Both the position numbers and the translations under genes were made by a program. Positions 1 through 4,952 of a stretch of DNA of 5,959 nucleotides are shown here, piece after piece; the stretch's first letter is position 1; every line of letters starts with the position of its first letter. Below the pieces are notes generated by a model. The model saw nothing but the letters and a program-made list of their open reading frames with translations. It was not told where the DNA came from and searched no databases. Source of the DNA: Gallionellaceae bacterium (GTDB taxonomy: Bacteria > Pseudomonadota > Gammaproteobacteria > Burkholderiales > Gallionellaceae); the NCBI GenBank assembly GCA_031277195.1, contig JAITMU010000077.1, positions 1-5,959 on the forward strand. The letters run 5' to 3'.

Positions 1-325
1 GCGACTGATGGAACGCGCCGTCATCGATCTGCTCGCGCAGCACGGCATCACCGCACAAGGCCGCGAGGACGCGCCGGGTGTGTACGTCGGCGACGCCAAG
101 ATCGCTTCGCTCGGTTTGAAAATCCGCAACGGCTGCTGCTATCACGGCCTCGCGCTCAATGTGGATATGGATTTGACGCCGTTCGCCAACATCAATCCGT
201 GCGGCTATGAGGGATTGCGCGTCACGCAGATGCGCGATCTTGGTATTTCGGAAACGCCGGATGAAATCGGACAGGAACTCGCGCGAAACCTGATGAAATT
301 GCTGCACAAGCCCCCTCTCCCTTGA
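1..325 (+). CDS. lipB: Octanoyltransferase LipB, C-terminal part (5' truncated by window edge)
   Basis: LipB transfers an octanoyl group from octanoyl-ACP to the lipoyl domains of 2-oxoacid dehydrogenases and GcvH in the cytoplasm, the step before LipA. The reading frame is open to the window edge, with codons for R and L before the first visible Met at 8, so that Met is internal and about half of the protein is missing. Family signatures are visible: GVYVGDAKIASLGLKIRNG, with the conserved catalytic Lys encoded at 98-100; the HGLALNV stretch; and INPCGYEG, with the active-site Cys encoded at 200-202. Both catalytic residues are therefore present. The last residues (PPLP) and the stop codon lie inside a C/G-rich palindromic repeat that starts at 311, so the native C-terminus has probably been replaced or trimmed. 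lipA follows on the same strand after a 181-nt spacer, a longer gap than in a tightly packed lipBA pair. Identity is secure; only the N-terminus is unseen. Confidence 0.95.
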   Translation, partial: RLMERAVIDLLAQHGITAQGREDAPGVYVGDAKIASLGLKIRNGCCYHGLALNVDMDLTPFANINPCGYEGLRVTQMRDLGISETPDEIGQELARNLMKLLHKPPLP

Positions 326-341
326 TGGGAGAGGGCTGGGG
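311..341 (+). repeat. REP-like palindrome, left member of an inverted pair
   Basis: A perfect 9-bp stem, CCCTCTCCC (313-321) and GGGAGAGGG (327-335), encloses a 5-nt loop and is followed by a CTGGGG tail. It overlaps the lipB stop codon at 323-325. The reverse complement of 432-463 matches it closely, with only small indels and a few mismatches, so the two form an inverted pair with tails pointing inward. No T-run follows, so a classical intrinsic terminator is not supported, though the stem may stabilise the 3' end of the lipB mRNA. C/G-rich intergenic palindromes of this style are widespread in proteobacteria; calling it a REP-type element is inference. Confidence 0.75.
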
Positions 342-350
342 ATAACCAGC

Positions 351-375
351 GACTTGCCCGCTTGCGGGCTTAGTC
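351..375 (+). repeat. Imperfect hairpin between the paired repeats
   Basis: GCCCGC (356-361) and GCGGGC (364-369) form a tight inner stem. It extends outward with GACT (351-354) pairing to AGTC (372-375) around small internal bulges. Just upstream, GCTGG (335-339) and CCAGC (346-350) can form another short stem that competes with the left repeat. This fills the centre of the lipB-lipA spacer. Its function is unknown; it may be part of a composite BIME-like element. Confidence 0.5.
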
Positions 376-413
376 GAATGGCTAGTTGTTGTATCAGAGG
401 GTGAAAATTTTAC

Positions 414-463
414 GCGCCCCTCTCCCCCTCTCCCCAACCCCTCTCCCACAAGGGGAGAGGGGC
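414..463 (-). repeat. REP-like palindrome, right member of the inverted pair
   Basis: A perfect 10-bp stem, CCCCTCTCCC (438-447) with GGGAGAGGGG (453-462), has a 5-nt loop. It is preceded by CCCCAA, the reverse complement of the TTGGGG tail. A further C/T-rich run (414-435) extends it outward. Read on the minus strand it is a close copy of the element at 311-341, so the pair is tail-to-tail across the lipB-lipA spacer. It ends 44 nt before the chosen lipA start. Confidence 0.75.
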
Positions 464-489
464 TTTATGCCCCGTTTCCCCGCGCTCAA

Positions 490-498
490 TGTTATCCT
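490..498 (+). promoter_or_regulatory. Possible extended -10 element for lipA
   Basis: TGTTATCCT at 490-498 reads as an extended -10 (TG-N-TATCCT). No good -35 hexamer sits 16-18 nt upstream, where the sequence is C-rich. A transcription start about 7 nt downstream would fall next to the ATG at 507, giving a leaderless or nearly leaderless message. That would agree with the absence of a Shine-Dalgarno sequence before lipA. This is weak evidence from motif reading only. Confidence 0.35.
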
Positions 499-506
499 CC
501 GCCCCC

Positions 507-1448
507 ATGCAAACCCCCATCAAACAAACCAGCCACGCCAAAACCGCGCGCAACCCGATCAAGATCGTGCCGTTGCCGCAACGCCTGCGCAAGCCAGAAT
601 GGATACGCGTGAAATCCGGCAGCGGTCAGGGTTATCACGAGGTCAAGCGTCTGCTGCGCGAACACAAGCTGCACACCGTCTGCGAAGAAGCCTCCTGCCC
701 CAACATCGGCGAATGCTTCGGCAAGGGCACGGCGACCTTCATGATTCTGGGCGACGTCTGCACGCGGCGCTGTCCGTTCTGCGACGTGGCGCACGGCAAG
801 CCGCTGCCACCGGACGCGGACGAGCCGCGACATCTGGCACAATCCATCGCGCTGCTCGGCCTGAAATATGCGGTACTCACCAGCGTGGATCGCGACGATC
901 TGCGCGATGGCGGCGCGCAGCATTTCGCCGATTGCATCGCCGCGATTCGCGCCAGCTCGCCCGCCACGCGGCTGGAAACGCTGGTGCCGGATTTTCGCGG
1001 TCGGCTGGAAGTCGCACTCGACGCGCTGGCCGCGCATCTGCCAGACGTGCTGAATCACAATCTGGAAACCGTGCCGCGCCTGTATCCGCTCGCCCGCCCC
1101 GGCGCGGATTACGCGCATTCGCTGCGATTGCTCAAGGAATTCAAGGCGCGTTTCCCGCAGGTGATGACCAAATCCGGCCTGATGCTGGGGCTGGGCGAAA
1201 CCGACGACGAAGTGCTGGAAGTCATGCGCGACCTGCGCGCGCACGACGTGGAAATGCTGACGCTGGGGCAATACCTGCAACCGTCCGACGGTCATCTGCC
1301 GGTGTTGCGCTACGTCACGCCGGACACCTTCGCCTGGTTTGAAGCGCAGGCAAAAGAAATGGGCTTCTCGCACGCCGCCTGCGGGCCGATGGTGCGGTCG
1401 AGCTATTTTGCCGACGAGCAGGCGCAGCAGGCGGGCATCGCACTGTAA
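507..1448 (+). CDS. lipA: Lipoyl synthase LipA (radical SAM)
   Basis: LipA is a cytoplasmic radical SAM enzyme that inserts two sulfur atoms at C6 and C8 of protein-bound octanoyl groups to give lipoyl cofactors. The 313-residue product is close to the family's usual length (about 320 in E. coli). The auxiliary-cluster motif CX4CX5C appears as CEEASCPNIGEC (C59, C64, C70). The radical SAM motif CX3CX2C appears as CTRRCPFC (C85, C89, C92). The conserved RSSY that supplies the Ser ligand of the auxiliary cluster lies at residues 297-300. Other hallmarks are FMILGDVCTRRCPFCDVAHG, TSVDRDDLRDGG, NHNLETV and KSGLMLGLGE. I chose the ATG at 507; an in-frame ATG at 489 would add six residues. Neither has a recognisable Shine-Dalgarno sequence, and the region just upstream reads CCTCC instead. 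lipB lies upstream on the same strand, separated by an inverted repeat pair. Confidence 0.97.
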   Translation: MQTPIKQTSHAKTARNPIKIVPLPQRLRKPEWIRVKSGSGQGYHEVKRLLREHKLHTVCEEASCPNIGECFGKGTATFMILGDVCTRRCPFCDVAHGKPLPPDADEPRHLAQSIALLGLKYAVLTSVDRDDLRDGGAQHFADCIAAIRASSPATRLETLVPDFRGRLEVALDALAAHLPDVLNHNLETVPRLYPLARPGADYAHSLRLLKEFKARFPQVMTKSGLMLGLGETDDEVLEVMRDLRAHDVEMLTLGQYLQPSDGHLPVLRYVTPDTFAWFEAQAKEMGFSHAACGPMVRSSYFADEQAQQAGIAL

Positions 1449-1465
1449 GGAAATTTGAGGCTGTT

Positions 1466-1487
1466 CCGCTTGCGAAAGCGGTAAAAT
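1466..1487 (+). promoter_or_regulatory. Hairpin with adjoining -10-like TAAAAT upstream of the unknown gene
   Basis: CCGCTT (1466-1471) pairs with AAGCGG (1476-1481) around a GCGA tetraloop, and TAAAAT (1482-1487) follows at once. TAAAAT matches the sigma-70 -10 consensus at five of six positions and would start transcription about 33 nt before the ATG at 1527. The best -35-like hexamer, TTGAGG at 1455-1460, is 21 nt away, which is too far for a standard promoter. The call rests on the -10 only; the hairpin could be coincidental or could end the lipA transcript. Confidence 0.35.
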
Positions 1488-1526
1488 CCCAGCCCGCTTT
1501 TGGCAATCCCCATCCGGAATCACACC

Positions 1527-2162
1527 ATGAATGAAGAACAGGCTGTACTCGATTTCTTCTCGCAGGAAGAAAACCTCCCGCTCGCGCTGATCGCGGGCGA
1601 TCATATCGACGGCATCCGCCAGCAGCGCAACAATGCCTTCTGGCGCGACTTGCAGCAACATCTTGCCGCGTATCTCGCGCGCGAATATCTGCCCTGGGAT
1701 TGCCAACTCACCGAAGACCGCAACAGCGAAGATTGCCTCGTCGGCGTGCATTTGCAGCCGCAGGCGGCGCAATCGCTGTTCCTGCGTCCGTTCATGGAGC
1801 AGCAATTCATGGGCGAAGGCTATCGCATCTATTACGGCCTGATCTGGAACACAACGCCGGAGCCGGACAGGCTGCGCCTGCCCGAAATCGCCGCGCTGCG
1901 CACCGCCCTGCAAGGCGACGGCCTCAAGGAGAGCGATAGTTTTCTGGCCTGGGGCTGGACACCCTGGCATCCGCGTCGGCGCGACTTTCTGCTGCGCTTC
2001 ACCCAGGATCACGACGCACTGCTGGACGATGCCGTGGGGCTGATCACCCATTTGCTGAACAGCCACAACAAAGCGCTGGCGACAGCCAACGCGGCGCTGG
2101 TTGACGCGCCGCGCAGCATTGCCGTGCCGCTGGAACAGTTGCGGGCAAGTTTGAAAAAATAG
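1527..2162 (+). CDS. Conserved-looking protein of unknown function, 211 residues
   Basis: I do not recognise this family. The product is soluble-looking, with no signal peptide or membrane segment. An acidic N-terminus (MNEEQAVLDFFSQEENLP) leads into a helical stretch (about residues 25-55). A middle part rich in aromatics follows: REYLPWDC, FLRPFMEQQFMGEGYRIYYGLIW at about 86-107, and a Trp cluster FLAWGWTPWHPRRRDF at about 139-154. The C-terminal third is helical (DHDALLDDAVGLITHLLNSHNKAL). Start choice: the ATG at 1527 has GGAA at 1516-1519 as a weak ribosome site, while the TTG at 1500 in the same frame has none. It lies 78 nt after lipA and ends 31 nt before a radical SAM gene, so it could be cotranscribed with the latter. 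The frame is long, intact and in normal codon phase, so it is very likely a real gene. The alternating aromatic strands could suit a restriction-endonuclease-like or ligand-binding fold, but I cannot support either. Confidence 0.85.
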   Translation: MNEEQAVLDFFSQEENLPLALIAGDHIDGIRQQRNNAFWRDLQQHLAAYLAREYLPWDCQLTEDRNSEDCLVGVHLQPQAAQSLFLRPFMEQQFMGEGYRIYYGLIWNTTPEPDRLRLPEIAALRTALQGDGLKESDSFLAWGWTPWHPRRRDFLLRFTQDHDALLDDAVGLITHLLNSHNKALATANAALVDAPRSIAVPLEQLRASLKK

Positions 2163-2193
2163 TTCATGAGTTGCGGCAAGCATTTTTCCGCAC

Positions 2194-3255
2194 ATGAAAA
2201 CCACCCCGACCAAAGGCCGCGGCGCCACTCTGCAAGTCGAAGGACGCTTCGAGCAGGTGGCGCGCGAACATTTTGACGACGGCTGGAACACGGAAGAAGA
2301 CCTGCCGCCGCTCAAAACCACGGTAACAGCAGAACACGCCAAAAGCGTCATCCAGCGCCACGACTCGCCTGATCTGCCATTCGAGCTTTCGCTCAACGCC
2401 TATCGCGGCTGCGAACACGGCTGCATCTATTGCTACGCGCGCCCCAGCCACGGTTATTTGAATCTGTCGCCGGGGCTGGATTTCGAGACCAAGTTGTTCG
2501 CCAAACCTGATGCGGCCAAGCTGTTGCGCGACGAATTGGCGAAACCGGCTTACCGCTGCTCGCCGATTTCGCTGGGCTCCAACACCGATCCCTATCAACC
2601 AATCGAGCGCGACTGGAAAATCACGCGGCAAATTCTCGAAGTGCTGGCGGAATGCAAACATCCGCTTTCCATCATCACCAAATCAGCGCTGGTCGAACGC
2701 GATCTCGACCTGCTCACGCAACTGGCGCGCGACAATCTGGCGCTGGTGATGATTTCGATTACCACCCTGGATGCCAGCCTCGCGCGCAAACTGGAACCGC
2801 GCGCCGCGTCGCCGCAACGTCGTCTGCAAGCCATGCGGCGGCTGAACGACGCGGGCGTGCCGTGCGGCGTCATGGTCGCGCCGGTGATTCCTTTTCTGAC
2901 CGACGCGGAACTCGAAACCGTGCTGACCGCCGCGCGCGATCACGGCGCAAACACGGCGGGCTACACGCTGCTGCGTCTGCCTTACGAACTGAAGGAGTTA
3001 TTCAAGGACTGGCTGACGACGCACTACCCGCTGAAAGCGGAACACGTCATGAGCCGCTTGCGCGACATGCGCGGCGGGCGGGAGAACGACTCCGCCTTCG
3101 GTTCGCGGTTTCGCGGCGAAGGAGAATTTGCCGCGCTGCTGGCGCAGCGGTTTCGCATGGCTTGCGCAAAGTTGGGCTTGAACCGCTCGGCGGTGACGTT
3201 AAATACGGAGAGCTTTCGACCGCCTGCGCGGGGTGGGCAAATGGGGCTTTTTTGA
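2194..3255 (+). CDS. Radical SAM protein, PA0069/Rv2578c-like (SPL-related)
   Basis: The 353-residue product carries the radical SAM cluster motif CX3CX2C as RGCEHGCIYCYARPSH (C73, C77, C80), which binds a [4Fe-4S] cluster and SAM. The context NAYRGCEHGCIYCYARPSH, the following GLDFETKLFAK, and SLGSNTDPYQPIER are typical of the PA0069-type family, which is related to spore photoproduct lyase and Rv2578c. Usual length is about 350 residues, so it looks complete. The C-terminus PPARGGQMGLF resembles the conserved tail of this family. The reaction and substrate are not established as far as I know, so no function beyond radical SAM chemistry is claimed. The ATG at 2194 is 31 nt after the preceding gene, with no strong Shine-Dalgarno sequence. 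A small TGCGG/CCGCA stem (2172-2176 with 2188-2192) precedes it. It converges on the uspA-type gene across a large inverted repeat. Confidence 0.9.
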   Translation: MKTTPTKGRGATLQVEGRFEQVAREHFDDGWNTEEDLPPLKTTVTAEHAKSVIQRHDSPDLPFELSLNAYRGCEHGCIYCYARPSHGYLNLSPGLDFETKLFAKPDAAKLLRDELAKPAYRCSPISLGSNTDPYQPIERDWKITRQILEVLAECKHPLSIITKSALVERDLDLLTQLARDNLALVMISITTLDASLARKLEPRAASPQRRLQAMRRLNDAGVPCGVMVAPVIPFLTDAELETVLTAARDHGANTAGYTLLRLPYELKELFKDWLTTHYPLKAEHVMSRLRDMRGGRENDSAFGSRFRGEGEFAALLAQRFRMACAKLGLNRSAVTLNTESFRPPARGGQMGLF

Positions 3256-3265
3256 GGAAATCGGA

Positions 3266-3370
3266 ACACCCATCCCCACCCTAACCCTCCCCTTGAAGGG
3301 GAGGGAATGTAAAAACTAAGCGCGGCGATCCCCTCCCCTTCAAGGGGAGGGTTAGGGTGGGGATGGGTGT
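3266..3370. repeat. Perfect 40-bp inverted repeat (REP-like pair) between convergent genes
   Basis: The arm 3266-3305 is the exact reverse complement of 3331-3370, with a 25-nt spacer at 3306-3330. Each arm is itself a palindrome, with CCCTCCCCTT and AAGGGGAGGG flanking a single base (3285-3305 and 3331-3351). Each also carries an outward tail, GTTAGGGTGGGGATGGGTGT read away from the centre. The structure can fold as one long hairpin or as two small ones. It starts 11 nt after the radical SAM stop codon and ends 26 nt before the uspA-type stop codon. It may protect or end both convergent transcripts, although no T-run follows on either strand. Similar GGGGAGGGTTAGGGTGGGG repeats are common in proteobacterial intergenic DNA. 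Confidence 0.9.
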
Positions 3371-3396
3371 CCGTCGCACCCCACACCTTCCAAACC

Positions 3397-3822
3397 TCAC
3401 TTCACCACCATCACCGGCACCCCCGACAAATTGATCACTCGGCTCGCCACCGAACCCAGCAACATCGCCGCAAATTTGCTCTGCCCGCGCGCGCCCATGA
3501 CGATTTGATCCGCCTGCTGCTCCCGCGCATACTCAACGATGACCTCCGCCGGAGAACCGACGCTGATCTGATAAGCATGGGTCAGCCCCGCCTCATCCAG
3601 CTTGCGGCGTGCCTCCGCCAGCGCCGCCTCGCCCTGCTCGCGGTAGTAATCGTTGATAGTATCCTGATTTATAAATAATTTTACATTGCCAGCGGCGATC
3701 TTCCACTGCACATTGATCAACACCACCTGAGGCGCTTCCCGCAGCCATTCGGCGCTGGAAATGACGTAATCCACTGCGCGATTTGCGCTTTCGGAACCAT
3801 CCACGGGAATCAATATCTTCAC
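3397..3822 (-). CDS. Universal stress protein, UspA family
   Basis: This is a single-domain 141-residue cytoplasmic Usp protein, the normal family length. It begins MKILIPVDGSESANRAV, with the conserved Asp at residue 8. It ends with the ATP-binding signature GX2GX9GS, seen as GARGQSKFAAMLLGS (G110, G113, G123, S124), followed by VASRVINLSGVPVMVVK. It therefore belongs with the ATP-binding type of Usp rather than the non-nucleotide type. These proteins respond to stress, and the specific role is not predictable from sequence. The start is GTG at 3822-3820, supported by a good Shine-Dalgarno AAGGAG (minus strand, core at 3829-3833) six nucleotides upstream. It is transcribed divergently from rpoH and convergently with the radical SAM gene. 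I leave the symbol empty because bacterial genomes usually hold several paralogues. Confidence 0.95.
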   Translation of the reverse strand: MKILIPVDGSESANRAVDYVISSAEWLREAPQVVLINVQWKIAAGNVKLFINQDTINDYYREQGEAALAEARRKLDEAGLTHAYQISVGSPAEVIVEYAREQQADQIVMGARGQSKFAAMLLGSVASRVINLSGVPVMVVK

Positions 3823-3884
3823 TTCGTTCTCCTTGTTGTATCCGGTGGCAGTTTACCGAGAAACGCGGAATGTCGCATCTCGCT

Positions 3885-3930
3885 GTCATTCCAGCAGCCT
3901 GCCTCCAGCTTGAACGGGGGCTGGAATGAC
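3885..3930. repeat. Third palindromic element, in the uspA-rpoH divergent region
   Basis: GTCATTCCAGC (3885-3895) is the exact reverse complement of GCTGGAATGAC (3920-3930), giving an 11-bp stem around 24 nt. GTCATTCC...GGAATGAC ends are a common theme of dispersed proteobacterial palindromes, of a different family from the C/G-rich elements elsewhere in the window. It lies between the start of the uspA-type gene and the rpoH operator. Confidence 0.7.
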
Positions 3931-3965
3931 GGAAACAACGGCAGAACAGGTCAAAAATTTCAAAA

Positions 3966-3992
3966 TTAGCACTCCATTCGGAAGAATGCTAA
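3966..3992 (+). promoter_or_regulatory. CIRCE operator (HrcA-binding site) upstream of rpoH
   Basis: TTAGCACTC (3966-3974), nine bases, then GAATGCTAA (3984-3992). The CIRCE consensus is TTAGCACTC-N9-GAGTGCTAA, so 17 of 18 arm positions match and the spacer length is exact. CIRCE is bound by the HrcA repressor, which needs GroEL for activity, and is classically found before groESL and dnaK operons. Here it ends 23 nt before the rpoH start codon and 143 nt from the divergent uspA-type start, so rpoH is the likely target. hrcA itself is not in the window. Confidence 0.9.
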
Positions 3993-3995
3993 TAT
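3966..3995 (+). promoter_or_regulatory. Candidate rpoH promoter overlapping the CIRCE element
   Basis: The left CIRCE arm contains TTAGCA (3966-3971), four of six to the -35 consensus. The right arm runs into TGCTAATAT (3987-3995), an extended -10 with TAATAT 18 nt downstream of the -35. If used, transcription would begin near 4002, right at the Shine-Dalgarno sequence, leaving a leader of only about 14 nt. That is short, so a promoter further upstream with CIRCE near the start site is a serious alternative. I found no convincing hexamers there. Confidence 0.35.
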
Positions 3996-4001
3996 TGCGC
4001 C

Positions 4002-4008
4002 AGGAGGT
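4002..4008 (+). promoter_or_regulatory. Shine-Dalgarno site of rpoH
   Basis: AGGAGGT is a full-strength ribosome binding site seven nucleotides before the ATG at 4016. It decides the start, since the in-frame ATG at 3926 lies inside a palindromic repeat, has no ribosome site, and would require translating through the CIRCE operator. Confidence 0.9.
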
Positions 4009-4015
4009 TCAAACC

Positions 4016-4873
4016 ATGAATCACACATTGGCATTACCCACCCCCGCAACAACGGGCAGCTTGGAGAGTTACATCCAGGCGGTAGGGCGTTTTCCGATTT
4101 TGACGCATGAGCAGGAACTGGATTTGGCCGGACGGTATCACCGAGAGGACAATCTGGACGCCGCGCGTCAGCTCGTTCTCTCGCATTTGCGCGTGGTGGT
4201 CAGCGTCGCGCGCGGCTATTCCGGCTACGGCTTGCCGCAGGCGGATTTGATCCAGGAAGGCACTGTCGGGCTGATGAAGGCGGTCAAGCGCTTTGACCCC
4301 TCGCACGGCGTGCGTCTGGTGTCGTTTGCGCTGCACTGGATCCGCGCCGAAATGCACGAGTACATCCTGCGCAACTGGCGACTGGTCAAAATCGCCACAA
4401 CCAAAGCTCAGCGCAAGCTGTTTTTCAACCTGCGCAGCCTGAAACAAGGTCTGGAATCGCTGAAACCGCAGCAGGTGAAGGAAATCGCCCGCGAACTGAA
4501 CGTCAGCGAAGCGGACGTGATGGAAATGGAAACCCGCTTCAACGGTCACGAAATGCCGCTGGAAGCGGATGGCGACGACGATGATCGCGCTTATGCGCCC
4601 ATCACCTATCTGGCTGCCGACGCAGAGAGCGAGCCCTCACATGTGCTGGAGCAGAACGAGCTGGAACGCCTGAAAAGCGAAGGCCTGCGCCGCGCGCTGG
4701 ACAGTCTGGACGCGCGCAGCCGTCGCATCATCGAAGCTCGCTGGCTGCGCGAAACCGACACCGCCACGCTGCACGACTTGGCTGCGGAATTCGGCGTATC
4801 GGCAGAGCGCATCCGGCAAATCGAGCAGAAGGCGATGGCAAAGATGCAGACGGCATTGTTGCCAGCCGCCTAA
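4016..4873 (+). CDS. rpoH: RNA polymerase heat-shock sigma factor RpoH (sigma-32)
   Basis: RpoH directs RNA polymerase to heat-shock promoters. The 285-residue product matches the usual length (284 in E. coli). Region 1.2/2.1 begins around SLESYIQAVGRFPILTHEQE (15-34). Region 2 includes LVLSHLRVVVSVARGYSGYGLPQADLIQEG (53-82) and the DNA-melting and -10-recognition part FALHWIRAEMHEYILRNWRLVKIAT (104-128). The RpoH-specific box QRKLFFNLR is at 132-140 and separates it from RpoD and RpoS. Region 4 ends in a helix-turn-helix, TLHDLAAEFGVSAERIRQIEQKAMAKM (251-277). An acidic insert DGDDDD at about 185-190 lies between regions 3 and 4. The start is fixed by AGGAGGT at 4002-4008. A CIRCE operator just upstream predicts HrcA repression in addition to any post-transcriptional control. 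The gene ends at a bidirectional terminator shared with sspB. Confidence 0.97.
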   Translation: MNHTLALPTPATTGSLESYIQAVGRFPILTHEQELDLAGRYHREDNLDAARQLVLSHLRVVVSVARGYSGYGLPQADLIQEGTVGLMKAVKRFDPSHGVRLVSFALHWIRAEMHEYILRNWRLVKIATTKAQRKLFFNLRSLKQGLESLKPQQVKEIARELNVSEADVMEMETRFNGHEMPLEADGDDDDRAYAPITYLAADAESEPSHVLEQNELERLKSEGLRRALDSLDARSRRIIEARWLRETDTATLHDLAAEFGVSAERIRQIEQKAMAKMQTALLPAA

Positions 4874-4892
4874 GCGCGAAGCCGCCCCCAAT

Positions 4893-4924
4893 AAAAACGC
4901 CGCAGAAAATTCTGCGGCGTTTTT
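4893..4924. terminator. Bidirectional intrinsic terminator between rpoH and sspB
   Basis: CGCCGCAG (4898-4905) and CTGCGGCG (4912-4919) form a strong stem around AAAATT. It is flanked by AAAAA on the left (4893-4897) and TTTT on the right (4920-4923). Read on either strand it is a GC-rich hairpin followed by a U-run, so it can end both rpoH and the convergent sspAB transcript. It begins 20 nt after the rpoH stop codon and ends 29 nt from the sspB stop codon. Confidence 0.93.
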
Positions 4925-4952
4925 GTTTACATGGCTCGAACAGCCTCTGCCC

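Noticed and set aside
311..341. Classical intrinsic terminator after lipB
   Set aside because: A strong stem is present but no T-run follows, and lipA continues on the same strand.
386..1342. 318-codon plus-strand frame overlapping lipA
   Set aside because: It is the shifted frame of lipA, Arg/Ala-rich with no motif, and begins in the repeat region; LipA is unambiguous in the other frame.
1500..1526. TTG start adding nine residues to the unknown protein
   Set aside because: There is no ribosome site; the TTG falls in the likely leader just downstream of the -10-like TAAAAT, and the ATG at 1527 is a better start.
492..2396. 634-codon open frame on the minus strand across lipA and the unknown gene
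   Set aside because: It lies antisense to lipA and the unknown gene, and the translation has no family features and is rich in Arg, Gln and His as expected for a GC-rich shadow frame. It has no ribosome site.
3266..3370. CRISPR-like or transposon-end reading of the large inverted repeat
   Set aside because: There are only two arms in opposite orientation, no regular spacers, no coding capacity between them, and no visible target-site duplication.
3850..3876. Minus-strand promoter for the uspA-type gene (TAAACT with GCGACA)
   Set aside because: The hexamers match only four of six and the spacing is 15 nt, so there is not enough to call it.
3909..3937. Sigma-32 promoter for rpoH starting at CTTGAAC (3909-3915)
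   Set aside because: CTTGAA fits a heat-shock -35, but no CCCCAT-like -10 follows at the required distance, and the hexamer is inside the palindromic element.
3926..4015. 30-residue N-terminal extension of RpoH from the ATG at 3926
   Set aside because: The ATG is inside a palindromic repeat, lacks a ribosome site, and would require translating the CIRCE operator. The ATG at 4016 has AGGAGGT and gives the standard RpoH length.
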